A DNA stretch of 64,000 nucleotides, taken from contig OZ036013.1 of the NCBI GenBank assembly GCA_964035015.1, positions 6,280,501 through 6,344,500 of the forward strand. Direction: 5' to 3'. The DNA comes from Corallium rubrum. Taxonomy: Eukaryota > Cnidaria > Anthozoa > Scleralcyonacea > Coralliidae. Under the pieces are notes generated by a model that saw nothing but the letters and a program-made list of their open reading frames with translations, was not told the origin of the DNA and ran no database searches. This document shows, piece by piece, positions 37,301-48,239 of the stretch. Within the stretch, counting starts at the first letter, position 1; the number at the start of each line of letters is the position of its first letter. Position numbers and translations under genes: made by a program.

Positions 37301-40107
37301 GCACTCTTTCTGGATCCACAAAAAGGACTTTTCTCTGATTTTTATCAAAAACCTGAAAATAGAAGTAGATATGATGCCATATTTTACTTGTTAAAGCTTC
37401 ATTGCCGAATTTCTATAAAAGTTATTATCTTCATAACAGCACACGTTCATGCAATTAAAATTTCAGATTCACACAATCATGTAAAATACCAGTTGACCAA
37501 TCATGCAGGGGAAATACCGTAAGTTCCCAAAGTAGCGGGCCCCGTTGTATTTCCGGGATTAGCGCCCATCGGGGCCGCTATGCCTACTTTCGGGTAGTCG
37601 TTACTTTCGGGCGGCCGTTATTTTCGGATGGCAAGAAAAGTGTTGGTATGACAACTAGATATATATTTAGTATATTTATTATGCAAATACTACAAGTGAA
37701 TTGGTAGACATATACACATGCTTCTTTGGCGAGTTTGTGTATGTTTAGTTATACAAGGACACGAATTTGAACTGTGAATTTAAAAAATTACATGCATGCA
37801 GGTTTGGGTTTGAAAACGTCTCACGTTTGACCTAGGCCTATAAGGAGACGGTAATTGGTCTGAGTGTTTCAAGACATGTACGTATTGCCCCGTGCACCAT
37901 TCTCCAAAGACCATTATCAGACTCACCAATAACGTCCAATGATGATAATTCACCATAAGTGGGACGAGTAATACTGTACATTGTTTTACTCTTTCCTCTT
38001 CAGCCAACGTCAATTTGGTTTCAAGTACGGCAACATCATTATGTCTTGCCTGGATTATCCAAAGGAAAGCATCAATGACCTATAAGGGGAAAAGCCGCCC
38101 AAAACATGCAAGTAGTTAAAGTCTAGTTTACTTAGGCATTGTGTGTTCGCTATTGTTGGTTTGCACTTGACATCATGGCGGCCATGTTGGAGGAACTTTA
38201 ACAAAAGAACCTCATTTATAGCAACTATTGTATTTGTATGTTTTCCTCCAACATGACCGCCGTTTCTTTGTCTTCCAAATCGTAAGGAATTGGTTGCAAA
38301 CCAACAATTATGCATGTGTGTCACAAAGAGTCGACTCAGGCTTGTGACACAAGCCATTGAAGAATAGAACACAACACAACACAACACAACACAACACAAC
38401 ACAACACAACACAACACAACACAACACAACACAACACATGCAACACAACACAACACAACACAACACAACACAACACAACACAACACAACACAACACAACA
38501 CAACACAACACAACACAATAGAACAGAATAGAATATAGAATAGAACAGAATAGAATATAGAATACAGAATAGAATAGAATATAGAATAGAATATAGAGTA
38601 GAATAAAAAAGAATAGAAAAAATAGAATAAAAAAGAATAGAAAAAAATAGAATAGAATAATTTTTGTTGCCCACTCCCTAACAAGGACTCTTCGGTAGCA
38701 ATTACAACCGGTAATTTACAAAATTATATATTAAATAATACAAAATAAATAGAACAAAATATAATACATACTTTAACAATCTTCCAAACATTTTTGATGT
38801 AGGTACTTTAATAATAATCCTAAATTCTAGGCCGATTGACAATTCAGGACAACTCTGAATTCTAGATGGAGAATTATACTGACTATATTCATTTTTAACA
38901 AGAGGGCAGTCAGAGACTGCATATACATCCACCAGCGGGCATAGTCAATCGAGATATATGGTCTGGAAACTCAGCTAAAGTCTTTGGTCTATCTTTTTGT
39001 TCGCCTTTATGCATTTTTGTGCACGGTGCACGGTCACTGAACACATTGTATTTTAGTATAATGAACGAATTATCCAATAGCAACGTTTCAGTTCAATCAC
39101 TCAACCGTGCTATTTAAATATTAATAAACCTAAAACAAAGGATGTGCACAGTGTAAGGTACGGTTCAACATAAAATCACAGCTCATCATAGGTGCTTTGA
39201 AGTTTGCTGAGTTTGCAGACCATATCTCGATTGACTATGCAGCGGGTTAGAGATGTTTAAAAAGAAAACGAGTCATCCCGCTAACCAACATGTATGAATA
39301 AAATGCTTGATTGCACGCACTCGTACCAAAATTATGCAAAAATGTTTGCATAAAATAAGGATAGTGAGCGCAATCAAGCATTTCTTCTACACGGAGAATC
39401 TTGCGGTCAGATTTTTATTAGTTTCTCATCCAAATTTTGACTAAATTCAACCAAAAATTTAAAAATTTAATGGATTGGTCGTTGGTCTATGTCCAACCCT
39501 TCTGCAAACTTTCATGAAAATCGGTGCAATACTTTTTGAGATATCCTGGCGACAGACAAACAAACAAACAAACAAACAAACAAACAAACAAACAAACAAA
39601 CAAACAAACAAACAAACAAACAAACAAACAAACAAACAAACAAACAAACAAACAAACAAACAAACAAACAAACAAACAAACAAACAAACAAACAAACAAA
39701 CAGACAGACAGACAGACAGACAAACAAACAAACAAACAAACAAACAAACAAACAAACAAACAAACAAACAAACAAACAAACAAACAAACAAACAAACAAA
39801 CAAACAAACAAACAGAACGGGGTAAAAACATAACCTACTAGCGGAGGTAATAAGAAAAAATATGACATGATAATTTATAGATAGAAAGTTAGAAATCATC
39901 AGTTTGATATTAACTACCTTTGATGTTAACCATCCGGGCTTAATATGTGGGAAAACAACGTTTATTCCACATCCTGCAACCTCTTGCGGTGATAACAGGG
40001 ACATCGCGTCCCATACTGTAATACTGTACGGTCCCAATTTACTCAACACAAAGTGTGGCCCAAAAAGCGTATTCATTGCTATTCTGAGCAATAGGTGGCC
40101 ATTCAGA
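34323..40107 (-). CDS. Ulp1/SENP-like C48 cysteine protease, five 3' exons recovered
   Basis: Exons on the - strand: 40107-39918, 38079-37927, 37352-37252, 36869-36758 and 34436-34323. All join in frame with consensus sites and matching phases. The protein contains KPGWLTSKVIDAFLW (the WL..VI entry motif of Ulp1 domains), NYHHWTLL (catalytic His followed by Trp), KVLFVDP (catalytic Asp), and FPLQQDNYNCGAITC (oxyanion Gln and nucleophile Cys). The domain ends in the last exon (ALGLVEGRTIAEMN..RKQIAFDL) at TAA 34323-34325. C48 proteases cleave SUMO or related modifiers. The first recovered exon begins in phase 2, so at least one 5' exon lies upstream of 40107 and was not found. The catalytic set is complete, so it may be active. 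It could be a host gene or derived from a transposon-borne Ulp1 gene, which are frequent in cnidarians. A hAT element occupies the last intron. Confidence 0.82.
34658..36643. mobile_element. hAT element in the last intron of the protease gene
   Basis: TAGAGCTGCTCCCAATTAAT at the left and the inverted GGGAGCAGCTCTA at the right. The octamer AATGTTAG is duplicated perfectly (34650-34657 and 36644-36651). Both ends carry multiple ATTAATCGATTAATCGAT subterminal motifs. Internal frames are not a recognisable transposase, so it appears non-autonomous. The element contains a further nested palindrome at 35303-35555. Confidence 0.9.
35303..35555. mobile_element. TA-flanked near-perfect palindrome, member 2
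   Basis: Ends CAGTTGATTTCACATTACTT and the exact inverse, flanked by TA. The arms run for about 110 bp with repeated GAAGTTCG motifs and a short AT-rich centre. It belongs to the same family as 32048-33071 and is nested in the hAT element. Confidence 0.85.
36930..37140. repeat. Degenerate CA-rich repeat in protease intron
   Basis: Irregular ACACAAACACAACAGACAGACGCG-like units with no fixed period. The Cys/Val/Leu-rich open frames on the - strand and the Thr/Gln/Arg-rich frame on the + strand are artefacts. Confidence 0.7.
37500..37640. repeat. Dispersed repeat fragment (AATACCGTAAGTTCCC)
   Basis: AATACCGTAAGTTCCCAAAG followed by GGGCGGCCGTTATTTTCGG resembles the termini of elements that start TACCGTATTTCC, such as the one at 41284. 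Only a fragment is present. Confidence 0.4.
38368..38655. repeat. (AACAC)n followed by (AATAG)n microsatellites
   Basis: A nearly perfect AACAC pentamer run to 38518 grades into AATAGAACAG / AATAG units. It lies in the intron upstream of the protease exon at 38079. The long Cys/Val/Leu and Phe/Tyr/Ser frames are artefacts. Confidence 0.95.
38938..39244. mobile_element. MITE with GCATAGTCAATCGAGATAT ends
   Basis: GCATAGTCAATCGAGATAT and its inverse (ATATCTCGATTGACTATGC) extend to GGTCTG..CAGACC and lie about 300 bp apart. A second small hairpin (ATGCTTGATTGC / GCAATCAAGCAT) follows at 39300-39387. Confidence 0.65.
39553..39812. repeat. (AAAC)n microsatellite, ~260 bp, with internal (AGAC)n
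   Basis: About 65 tetramer units, with five CAGA-type variant units near 39702-39720. It sits in the protease intron. Five long frames on both strands (Thr/Asn/Lys/Gln or Cys/Leu/Phe/Val) are artefacts. Confidence 0.97.
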
Positions 40108-40163
40108 CTTGGAAAAAATAAAATAGTATCAATTTCAAATTGGCAGCATAAAATTTAAGAATG

Positions 40164-41283
40164 ACAACGGCATTTCTCGAGTACGAGAGTGGATATTGTA
40201 AAACGATTGACATTTCCGAACATGATATTTAAGAGACTTTCATTTAAAGGTCAACTCAAGGCAAATTATTTTTCAGGCTTGTTATATGCGCCAAAGTATG
40301 GAGAATACGAATATGATGATAAAAATTTGAAACAAACCGTACTTTTGTTGATTTCTGATTTTTTTAACGAAGTATTCTAAAAAAAGTCGTGTTGTGTATA
40401 AAGAGTCTGGCACTAGCAAGTTGTGACGTAAACAGTTGAACCTGGATGATTGAAATCATAAGAAAAGCTGATTTATGATGAATATAACTTGGGCAAGTTT
40501 CCAACCGCATATGTATTAAAGTATTTGACGCTTTTCGAGTGTGTTTACCTTAATGGATCGTAAAATCGTTCCTCCGTTTACGTCACACATTTGCTAGTGT
40601 TAGACTCTTTATTCAACACGGCTTTTTATGAAAATACTTCAAAATTCGTCAATTCAACATCCCAAAATCAACGGGAAAAAATTTCAATTAATTTTTTCCC
40701 GTCATATTCGGATTCTATACGTGCTGTAATACATATATAACGCGAAAAATGTAATTTGCCTTGAGTTGACCTTTAAAAATTTGTCGTTCCTAAATGCAAA
40801 ACATCAACATACCACAAATCTTTCTTTGTAAGATCAATTAGAATATGGAATACTTTAGCAAATGAACTTAACCTCACCATGGACAGCCTTCCTTTGTTTA
40901 AATCCGTTATGTTTAATTATTATTTCTCATCTTTGGAAACTACTTATGACTGTGAAAACCCTCGTACATTTAAAACAATCTGCTTAAAATGTAACTGTTC
41001 CCGTAGCCTTAGGTACCCTATTTCTTGTTGTTATTAACATATTTAGTTTATTTAGTATTTTGCTGTTATTAATTGTAGCTAAGATTTGACTTTGTAATTC
41101 GTATATTTACTTACTGGATTATTTAGTTTATTTAGTTTATTTAGTTTAGGTTAGTTTATTTTTGGGCCCGCAGTAATTGGCTTACTGCTGTTGCGGTGAC
41201 CATGCCGTTATATTTTGAATTCATTTTGTAATGCATGTATATACTATAACACTATAATGGCGAATCTAATAATAAAAAAAAAG
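40164..41283 (+). mobile_element. LINE 3' end (non-LTR retrotransposon), split by a MITE
   Basis: After the MITE, the frame from about 40779 to TAA 41034-41036 encodes VVPKCKTSTYHKSFFVRSIR, WNTLANELN, FKSVMFNYY and YDCENPRTFKTICLKCNCSR, typical of the C-terminus of LINE reverse-transcriptase proteins in cnidarians. Upstream of the MITE the frame DIVKRLTFPNMIFKRLSF appears to be the interrupted part. A 3' UTR with TTTAGTTTATTTAGTTTA repeats ends in an A-rich tail (41270-41283). It is 5'-truncated. Confidence 0.75.
40244..40776. mobile_element. Palindromic MITE inserted in the LINE
   Basis: TAAAGGTCAACTCAAGGCAA and its inverse bound 533 bp, with inverted similarity continuing inward (AAAGAGTCT..ACTAGCAA; TTGCTAGTGTTAGACTCTTT). 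It interrupts the LINE coding frame. Confidence 0.8.
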
Positions 41284-41821
41284 TACCGCGTATATTTCCT
41301 TGAATAAGTGACCACTTCCTACCCTCACTCTCTGAGTGTTAGCCCTCACTATACCAGTTGAAATAAAGGTTCAGTATAGAGAAAATACAAAACCAAACAA
41401 CAGAGAACTTGATGTTGTTCATTTCGTCACTTTTACAAAACTAAAATACGGTGGAGCAAAATAGGAAGCCAATTTCTTTTTCCTTTATTTTAAGTGCCTA
41501 TGCAACGAAATTTCACTCCAGTTTTGTGTGATTGCATTTGAAAGAACACTTAAAATGACAAAATAACATCTTTTGTAGGATTCCGTTTTCGTGCTTCATT
41601 CTTGAGATATTCAGGTTTATATGATAGTTTGATCAGCAAATCTCATACTTATGACATCACACTACATATATGACTTTTTGAAAGAAAGATTTTCTTTGAG
41701 AGTACTTATCGAGAATACTTAAAAATGTTCACTTACATGTATGTCCACCTTTTTGTCCAAAATTTTAAAATAAGCGCCCGAACGCTTATTCGAGTGTTCG
41801 CTTATTTGAGGAAATACGGTA
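41284..41821. mobile_element. Element with TACCG..TATTTCCT ends
   Basis: The left end TACCGCGTATATTTCCTTGA is the imperfect inverse of the right end TTTGAGGAAATACGGTA, both followed inward by ATAAGTG / CGCTTAT motifs. It abuts the LINE poly-A tail. The interior contains the AAAATAACAT / TTCCGTTTTCG segment of the repeat family at 16140. No coding potential. Confidence 0.6.
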
Positions 41822-42010
41822 ATTCGATTCATTTTTTCAATGGCTAAAGTTCCCAATTTTATACAACAATTAGGTAGTTGAACCTCCTCCACTGGCGCTA
41901 AACTGTGGGTTACTCAAACTGTGAACAGGTTTTCGAGCATATTATATACAAAAACACGATATATATTAATGATAGGTAAATTGTGTTGTTACTTTTAGTG
42001 GTGGATATAT

Positions 42011-42446
42011 CAACCTCGTCCCCAGGGCATTTTGCCTCCACGTTGGGAGGTCGGCGAAAATGGCCCCGGCATCGGCTGGTCGATTCTATAATCGGATTGG
42101 CCGGTTTAAAAACTTGATTAATTCAGATACAGTGTAATTTATTCATCAAAATATGAATTGCAATAAATCCACTCTGCGAAGTTCATCCAAAGAATTGTGG
42201 GGAGTATCATGATGAATAATGCTAGCCAGTTGCATGTATGATAAAGGTTCACATGAGTGATTCGGCAGAGCGTTAAATATTTCTTATGTATTATTCATGT
42301 ATACGTATTATACAAAAACGAAACACAAAGGCCGCATAACTTTGCCAAAACACCCCAAAATTCTGTGTGTCACGTGACCAGCCGATGCCAGGGCCATTTT
42401 CGCCGACCTCCCAACGTGGAGGCAAAATGCCCTGGGGACGAGGTTG
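42011..42446. mobile_element. MITE with CAACCTCGTCCCCAGGG ends and 10-bp target duplication
   Basis: CAACCTCGTCCCCAGGGCAT and its exact inverse start arms of about 80 bp (GCCTCCACGTTGGGAGGTCG, GATGCCGGGGCCA variants). GTGGATATAT is duplicated perfectly (42001-42010 and 42447-42456). The duplication length points to a Mutator-like element. The middle holds unrelated AT-rich DNA. Confidence 0.88.
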
Positions 42447-42456
42447 GTGGATATAT

Positions 42457-43254
42457 ATGAAGTCAAAATGGGTGCAGCTTGAAGCATGTTGGAATAAAGA
42501 TAAGACGCGTGTAGAATATTGTAAGTTTGTGTTCTTTCCATTCACGCTTAACCCTCAACGCGTTTGAGCGTTTCGACCTCCCAATCTTCTTCAGAAGGGA
42601 TTTCTCAAATTCAATGTTTCAGTATCAGTAGAGAAGGTATGTTGGGAGCCGAGAATAAGCTTATGTAAGCGTGTGTTAAAATTGCGACGAATATGTTGTA
42701 AAAATCTGTTTCAGGAAATAAACTATTGTTTAGAGTAAAAATATGATCTTACTAAAAGTTGTGTTTCGTGGCGCTCCGTAACGTCTAGATGCCATAGTCT
42801 TAATTCTTTTAAAACTAGGCTATGTATGCATTTTCGTGTTTTCTTGCTAGTCTGTTCTTGTCAGGTAATTGTGTCAGTCCTGGTACATTTTGCGTTTTGT
42901 GACGTCATACGTTGAGGTGCGTGTTTGGATTAGCCTCGTCTCACTGTCAAGATGTAAGTAGAAAGATAGGTTGGTAATCGTACTGTCTATAGTATACGTT
43001 TGATGATAAATTTTTATTCACTATAACAAACTTCAACGGATCTAAACTGAAATTACGTACCGGTAATATCCACCTACCTCACGTGTGGAGCCATTTCTGA
43101 ATATTTCAACTGAATGCGCTTTCGAATTCTTAAAAGTATCTATAATGGGAAAAGAATGCAAAGTCATACAAATTAGCCAAAGTTTTATGTTCAATTAAGT
43201 GGAGTTATTTTTAAAATATTATAGTCAATAATAACTTTGAAAAAGATAGAAACG
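42457..43254. other. No recognisable gene or element
   Basis: AT-rich sequence with only short open frames. I see no inverted repeat, tandem repeat or splice-supported coding segment. Confidence 0.4.
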
Positions 43255-43375
43255 TGATGAAGGGCCTTCGTTGGAAAGAATTTCGGCAGTACTCAAACCT
43301 TTCTGTATATTTCGATTTGTATTTCAACACTGCCTACGCAGCACACTACTTTTATTTCATTTGGCGTATCCCCGA
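43255..43375. mobile_element. Penelope-type terminal fragment
   Basis: TGATGAAGGGCCTTCGTTGG, TTTCGGCAGTA, TATATTTCGAT and ACACTGCCTACGCAGCACAC follow in the same order as in the right half of 13691-13895. It is a solo fragment. Confidence 0.5.
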
Positions 43376-43408
43376 TTTCAGGAGGGCATCTACACGCAGG
43401 CTACCTTT

Positions 43409-43575
43409 AGCCTGCGTAGCTGGCGGTTTTTAGGGGTTGTGGTCTTGGTGAAGCAGCGGGCGAGGGAGAAAAAGCGGGCGGAAGAGCTAGCGCGCGGGCC
43501 GAAGGCTCTTCTCGCAGGCGAGGGAGAAAAAGCGGGTGGACCCCAACCCCTTAAAACCGCCAGCTGCGCAGGCTA
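43409..43575. mobile_element. TAGCCTGC MITE with internal GC-rich tandem unit
   Basis: TAGCCTGCGTAGCTGGCGGT at the left and the inverted ACCGCCAGCTGCGCAGGCTA at the right. The flanks GGCTACCTT and GGCGATCTT agree at seven of nine positions, a decayed duplication. The middle carries GCGGGCGAGGGAGAAAAAGC twice. A second copy is at 45626-45769. It gives open frames on both strands that are not genes. Confidence 0.75.
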
Positions 43576-43588
43576 GGCGATCTTTGGC

Positions 43589-43903
43589 CACAGAATAGTA
43601 ATACAACCAGAAGTCCAACTCGCGGTGGAACCTTTGAAGTTTATGTCCTCGCGCATGTCGCCTCGCGCATCTTGATTCCTCGCCATCCTACGCCATCCTG
43701 GCAAGTTCCCCCGGCAGTTTGGACCTTCAAAAGAAGGTCAAAACTGCCGGGGGAACTTGCCAGGAAGGCGTAGGATGGCGTAGAACATTGCGTAGAATCG
43801 CGTAGGAAGGCGTCGGATGGCGTAAAATATCGCGCCTGCGCATTGAAGAAATGCGGACAAGTTTTAACTCGAGTTGCACTTCTGGTTGTATTACTATTCT
43901 GTG
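43589..43903. mobile_element. Foldback MITE with ACAGAATAGTAATACAACCA ends
   Basis: Long inverted arms (ACAGAATAGTAATACAACCA; GTAGGATGGCG; GGCAAGTTCCCCCGGCAGTT) meet near 43730. CTTTGGC is duplicated on both sides (43582-43588 and 43904-43910). Confidence 0.8.
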
Positions 43904-44290
43904 CTTTGGCTTTGCTTCTAGCATGTCGTCAGCCACTAAGCCCCGTTTTAAGAGATTATACTCTAGTTTAAACGACGAACAGTCAGATGCATTCGTCGAA
44001 TTAGTTGATGCAGGTAGTTAAATATAAAAGAGTTAAATATATGTTTCGTCCCGTAAACATGTTATTAGAATAAAGTACATTTATATATTGGCTAGATCTA
44101 GATTAAAGGCACAGGTCACCATGACGCAAACTTGAAAAACTTCGTGGACAAATTCAAGTTCACAATGAATATCACACACGTCAAAACTTGGACTAAATAG
44201 TCCTTAAGAAAATGCAATAATGACTTACTTTTTTAACGTTTTAAGAATATTAATCCTTTCCTTTGCACACAAATATATTTTTGTATCTGC
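43904..44290. repeat. Local duplication, copy A
   Basis: GCTTTGCTTCTAGCATGTCG to ATCCTTTCCTTTGCACACAA is repeated with about the same order and high identity at 45775-46074 plus 49315-49385. Copy A lacks the 3.24 kb insertion of copy B and therefore supplies the empty site. A short open segment (DEQSDAFVELVDAG followed by a GTAG) is conserved between the copies but I do not recognise it. Confidence 0.8.
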
Positions 44291-44313
44291 GCAGCAGATA
44301 TATTGCTATCGTG

Positions 44314-44368
<55 letters not shown>

Positions 44369-44390
44369 TGTGTGTGTATGTATGTGTGTT
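44314..44390. repeat. (TG)n microsatellite
   Basis: An almost pure GT run with a few TATG interruptions. The open frames on both strands are artefacts. Confidence 0.95.
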
Positions 44391-44459
44391 AGCTTTTTTG
44401 GGTAACCACTGACCTGTAGTGTGTGTGTGCTGTAACAATATTTCGTCCGCCATATCACG

Positions 44460-45300
44460 AAGTCCTTCGAAGCGACAAAGTTTTGGATTAAAATACTACG
44501 ATTTTCAGGGTTCCATGCTATACGATTTTTTCAAATTCACACATCTTGTACATAATTTAACGTTCTATCTAACTGTACGAATTTCGTGAATGGTACAAAC
44601 CTACAGACGATTCGGGAATACTTTAAAATGATTGCGTCTGCCGTACGCCAAGTGATAGCATAATAATGCAATTTGATATTTGCGCTCATCTCAGTTCAAA
44701 TAGATTTTTCTCCGTTGCTATTCTATACGATTTGTTCTAATTCACATACGTTGTACAGAATTTTACGCTGTATCTAACCGCGGGCGGCTCAACTGCAATG
44801 AAGTTATATCCCAGTACGGCTGTTAGCCGTTAAATTCTATATTTCCGACAAAGTTTTTGACTAAAACACTATGATTTTTCAGGGTTCTACTCTATACGAT
44901 TTTTTCTAATTCACATGTGTTGTAGAGTATTTATCGCTCTATCTAACTGTAGAAGACAGTTTCGTGAATGGCACAAACCTACAGACGATTCAGGGATACT
45001 TTAAATACTGTATGATTGCGTTTGACCCGATAATTGACATTTGATACTTGGCGCTCATCTCAGTTCAAATAGATTTTTCTCCGTTGCTATTCTACGATGT
45101 TTTTTAATTCACATTTGTTGTACAGAATTAACGCTCTGTCTAACGGTATAAGTTTCCAAAATGGCACAAACCTACAGGCGATTCAGGGGTATACTTTAGA
45201 CCCGCGGTGTCCGGCTCAACAGCTGTATTGGGATATATATATCTCCAGTTTATAGCCATTAAATTCTATACTTCCGACAAAGCTTTGCACTGAAACATTT
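44460..45300. repeat. Four diverged tandem units of about 190 bp
   Basis: GCTATTCTATACGAT, CTAATTCACAT, TTGTACAGAAT, CTCTATCTAAC and ACAAACCTACAGACGATTC recur in order near 44510, 44715, 44885 and 45085. The region between the two duplication copies is thus itself tandemly repeated. No coding potential. Confidence 0.75.
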
Positions 45301-45439
45301 CGCAGATAGGGGATATTGCTGATAAAACTGGTAAGTATTTTTAACGTGACTTATAGTAAACTTTTGACTGCGAACTACCACAGTTTTTTGTGAGTCATGA
45401 TAAATTATTTTTGGTCAGAGAATTGAACGTGTACTTTCT

Positions 45440-45565
45440 CTGATCTTTAATTATCTTATAAGATCTCGATAAAATCTTATAAGATCTACGTGTAAAAATC
45501 TTAAGATTTTTCTTAAGATCTTACAAGATTTTCCAAGATCTTACAAGATCTTACAAGATCTTGTC
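45440..45565. repeat. AAGATCTTAC short repeats
   Basis: Overlapping palindromic units (AAGATCTTACAAGATCTT) occur about eight times with variation. Confidence 0.8.
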
Positions 45566-45625
45566 AAGTGATTCTCACAGTGGTGGGTATGGTGCAGATA
45601 CATGTACGCATAGCGGACCTTTTGT

Positions 45626-45769
45626 TAGGGGTTGTGGTCTTGGTGAAGCAGCGGGCGAAGGGGAAAAAGCGGGCGGAAGAGCTAGCGCGCGGGCGGAAGG
45701 CTCTTCTCGCAGGGGAGGGAGAAAAAGCGGGTGGACCCCAACCCCTTAAAACCGCCATACGCAGGCTAT
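45626..45769. mobile_element. Second copy of the GC-rich TAGCCTGC MITE
   Basis: It shares AGGGGTTGTGGTCTTGGTGA, GAGCTAGCGCGCGGGC and CCCCAACCCCTTAAAACCGC with 43409-43575. The left terminus has lost the TAGCCTGC end, while the right keeps CGCAGGCTA. Its position just before duplication copy B mirrors copy A, so it was probably carried in the duplication. Confidence 0.75.
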
Positions 45770-47249
45770 TCGCTTTGCTTCTCGCATGTCTTCAGTCACT
45801 AAGGCCCGTTTTAAGAGAATATACTCTAGTTTTAAACGACGAACAGTCAGATGCATTCGTCGAATTAGTTGATGCAGGTAGTTAAATATAGAAGAGTTAA
45901 ATATATGCTTCGTCCCGTGAACATTTTATTAGAATAAAGTACATTTATATATTGGCTAGATCTAGATTAAAGGCACAGAGGGTCACCATGACGCAAACTT
46001 GAAAAACTTCGTGGACAAATTCAAGTTCACAATGAATATCACACACGTCAAAACTTGGACTAAATAGTCCTTAAAGGATGAGTGTCCACCTAATGCTTTG
46101 CGCGCTCACAATGCACCCTCGCGGCCATTTTTCGGGCCACGAAATTCAACAAGTGAAGCAATCCCTCGATATCTGAGCAATCCTTGCAGTAAATTACTCA
46201 ATTTATGTTTTTCGTGAGAGCAAAGATGATTTAGTAAGTAGTTATTGTCATATTTTTGATAATATTTGATTACACTCAGAGGGTCGTGGAGTTGTATTTC
46301 GAGACAAGTATTCGTCAATTGGCGTTTCTTACAAAACCAAACGAAGGCCAGACAAGAGATCGTAACTAAAGGTAGACACTAAATTAGATGCCATTAATAA
46401 GAGCTAGTTAGACTCAAAGTTTTGTCATTTCAATAAGACGCATAATTCGTACTGCTGTTCAGTTGTTTACAAGTGGTTTACCTGTTGGATTGCATCTCCG
46501 ATTAGGATTTGTTTTGATTCGGTGCTCTTGTTCTCTGGCGTTTAATTTTCAAATGCAATACTGCAATTTATCGGCGTGTTTTGTTTGTAGTTGTAGGCTC
46601 CTTTCCCTTCGAATAGGCTACAGTAACAAGAGTGAAGACCACCAAATATTTTTGAGTTCTCAGACAAAGACAAATCATTGTCAACTAATTCCACGCGGAG
46701 CGTCAAAAGTAATATATTTCTCTTCGACACGTACAGTTTCCTAGCAAAGCCTATAAGATCCTTTTTATCTTTTATTCCCTATATTCTATGAGCAGACAGA
46801 CATGCAGAAATACGTCAGAAACGTGGAGCGTGTATACACACAGAAGTGTTTATATGCACAGTCTGTAAAGTGCGAAATAATATATATGTACTTGAAAGGC
46901 TGTTGTAATCAAAGCCGTTGCGAATAGAACACGCTGGCAGATTTGTGGAGTGTCGTTTATAATTATTTTCGACAAATTCTGAGTCAGACATCGCTAACAT
47001 CGCTACAAATCGATTCAAACGACTTTTGGAAGCTAATAATAATCATCGGCTGAGAACCAAACAATGAGAAACTTAATATGAGAACAAGAGCGCTAATCAA
47101 AACAAATCCTAATCGGAGATGCAATCCAACAGGTAAACCACTTGTAAACAACTAACAGCAATCTTTATATTGAAATGACAAAACTTTGAGTCTAGCTAGC
47201 GGAGCGACTGCAGAATACCCGGCCATATTTGAAGACACTAATTTCCGGC

Positions 47250-48080
47250 ACACGGCTACGCGGCTACGCGGTGAGATTTTGAAAAGAAGGAAGAATTGAG
47301 GGATAATATAAAAGGTACCCCCAAGTAAATCCTAAGTGTCTTTGAGAAAATGAATGACGTTATTTACCTAGCTATATGTTTTTGTGGCTACGTGGCTACG
47401 CGGCTACGCAGTGAGATTTTGAAAAGAAGGAGAATTGAGGGATAATATAAAAGGTATCCCAAGTAAATCCTAAGTGTCTTTGAGAAAATGAATGACGTTA
47501 TTTACCTAGCTATATGTTTTGGTGGCTACGTGGCTACGCGGCTACGCAGTGAGATTTTGAAAAGAAGGAGAATTGAGGGATAATATATAAAAGGTATCCC
47601 AAGTAAATCCTAAGTGTCTTTGAGAAAATGAATGACGTTATTTACCTAGCTATATGTTTTGGTGGCTACGTGGCTACGCGGCTACGCAGTGAGATTTTGA
47701 AAAGAAGGAGAATTGAGGGATAATATAAAAGGTATCCCAAGTAAATCCCAAGTGTCTTTGAGAAAATGAATGACGTTATTTACCTAGCTATATGTTTTGG
47801 TGGCTACGTGGCTACGCGGCTACGCAGTGAGATTTTGAAAAGAAGGAGAATTGAGGGATAATATAAAAGGTATCCCAAGTAAATCCCAAGTGTCTTTGAG
47901 AAAATGAATGACGTTATTTACCTAGCTATATGTTTTGGTGGCTACGCGGCTACGCGGCTACGCAGTGAGATTTTGAAAAGAACCCAAGTAAATCCTAAGT
48001 GTCTTTGAGAAAATGAATGACGTTATTTACCTAGCTATATATTTTGGTGGCTACGCGGCTACGCAGTGAGATTTTGAAGA
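47250..48080. repeat. ~138-bp minisatellite inside the TTAA transposon
   Basis: About six units, each with GGCTACGTGGCTACGCGGCT, GTGAGATTTTGAAAAGAAGG, GAGGGATAATATAAAAGGTA and AATGACGTTATTTACC. The central units are nearly identical; the last two are shortened. Confidence 0.95.
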
Positions 48081-48239
48081 GAAGGAAGACTTTAATATTA
48101 ATAGTCGTCGTATCTTCAAATAACGAAGTAGTGATACGTATAACGAGGTTTTTCGAGAACGGAGCAATACATAACATGGCATAGTAATGGTATGTTTATT
48201 AAATAACGAAGCAATGATATAAATGTATAACGAAGTTTA

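Noticed and set aside
38055..38684. 209-aa open frame rich in Cys/Val/Leu and Phe/Tyr/Ser
   Set aside because: It is mostly AACAC and AATAG microsatellite. Only its upstream end overlaps the real protease exon (38079-37927), which is in a different frame.
38702..38932. MDVYAVSDC frame as an upstream exon of the protease gene
   Set aside because: The donor phase (AAA|GTATGT) does not fit the next exon in that frame, whereas the exon at 40107-39918 joins 38079 perfectly and completes the WL..VIDAFLW motif.
39459..40091. 210-aa open frame on the - strand as a single protein
   Set aside because: Its first part is the real protease exon (40107-39918), after which a GTAGTT donor ends the exon; the CLFV repeat that follows is an AAAC microsatellite.
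43271..43576. 101-aa frame ending in an Arg/Lys/Glu-rich region (also 45561-45885)
   Set aside because: It is the translation of a GC-rich MITE present twice in the window, with inverted ends and no coding conservation beyond that.
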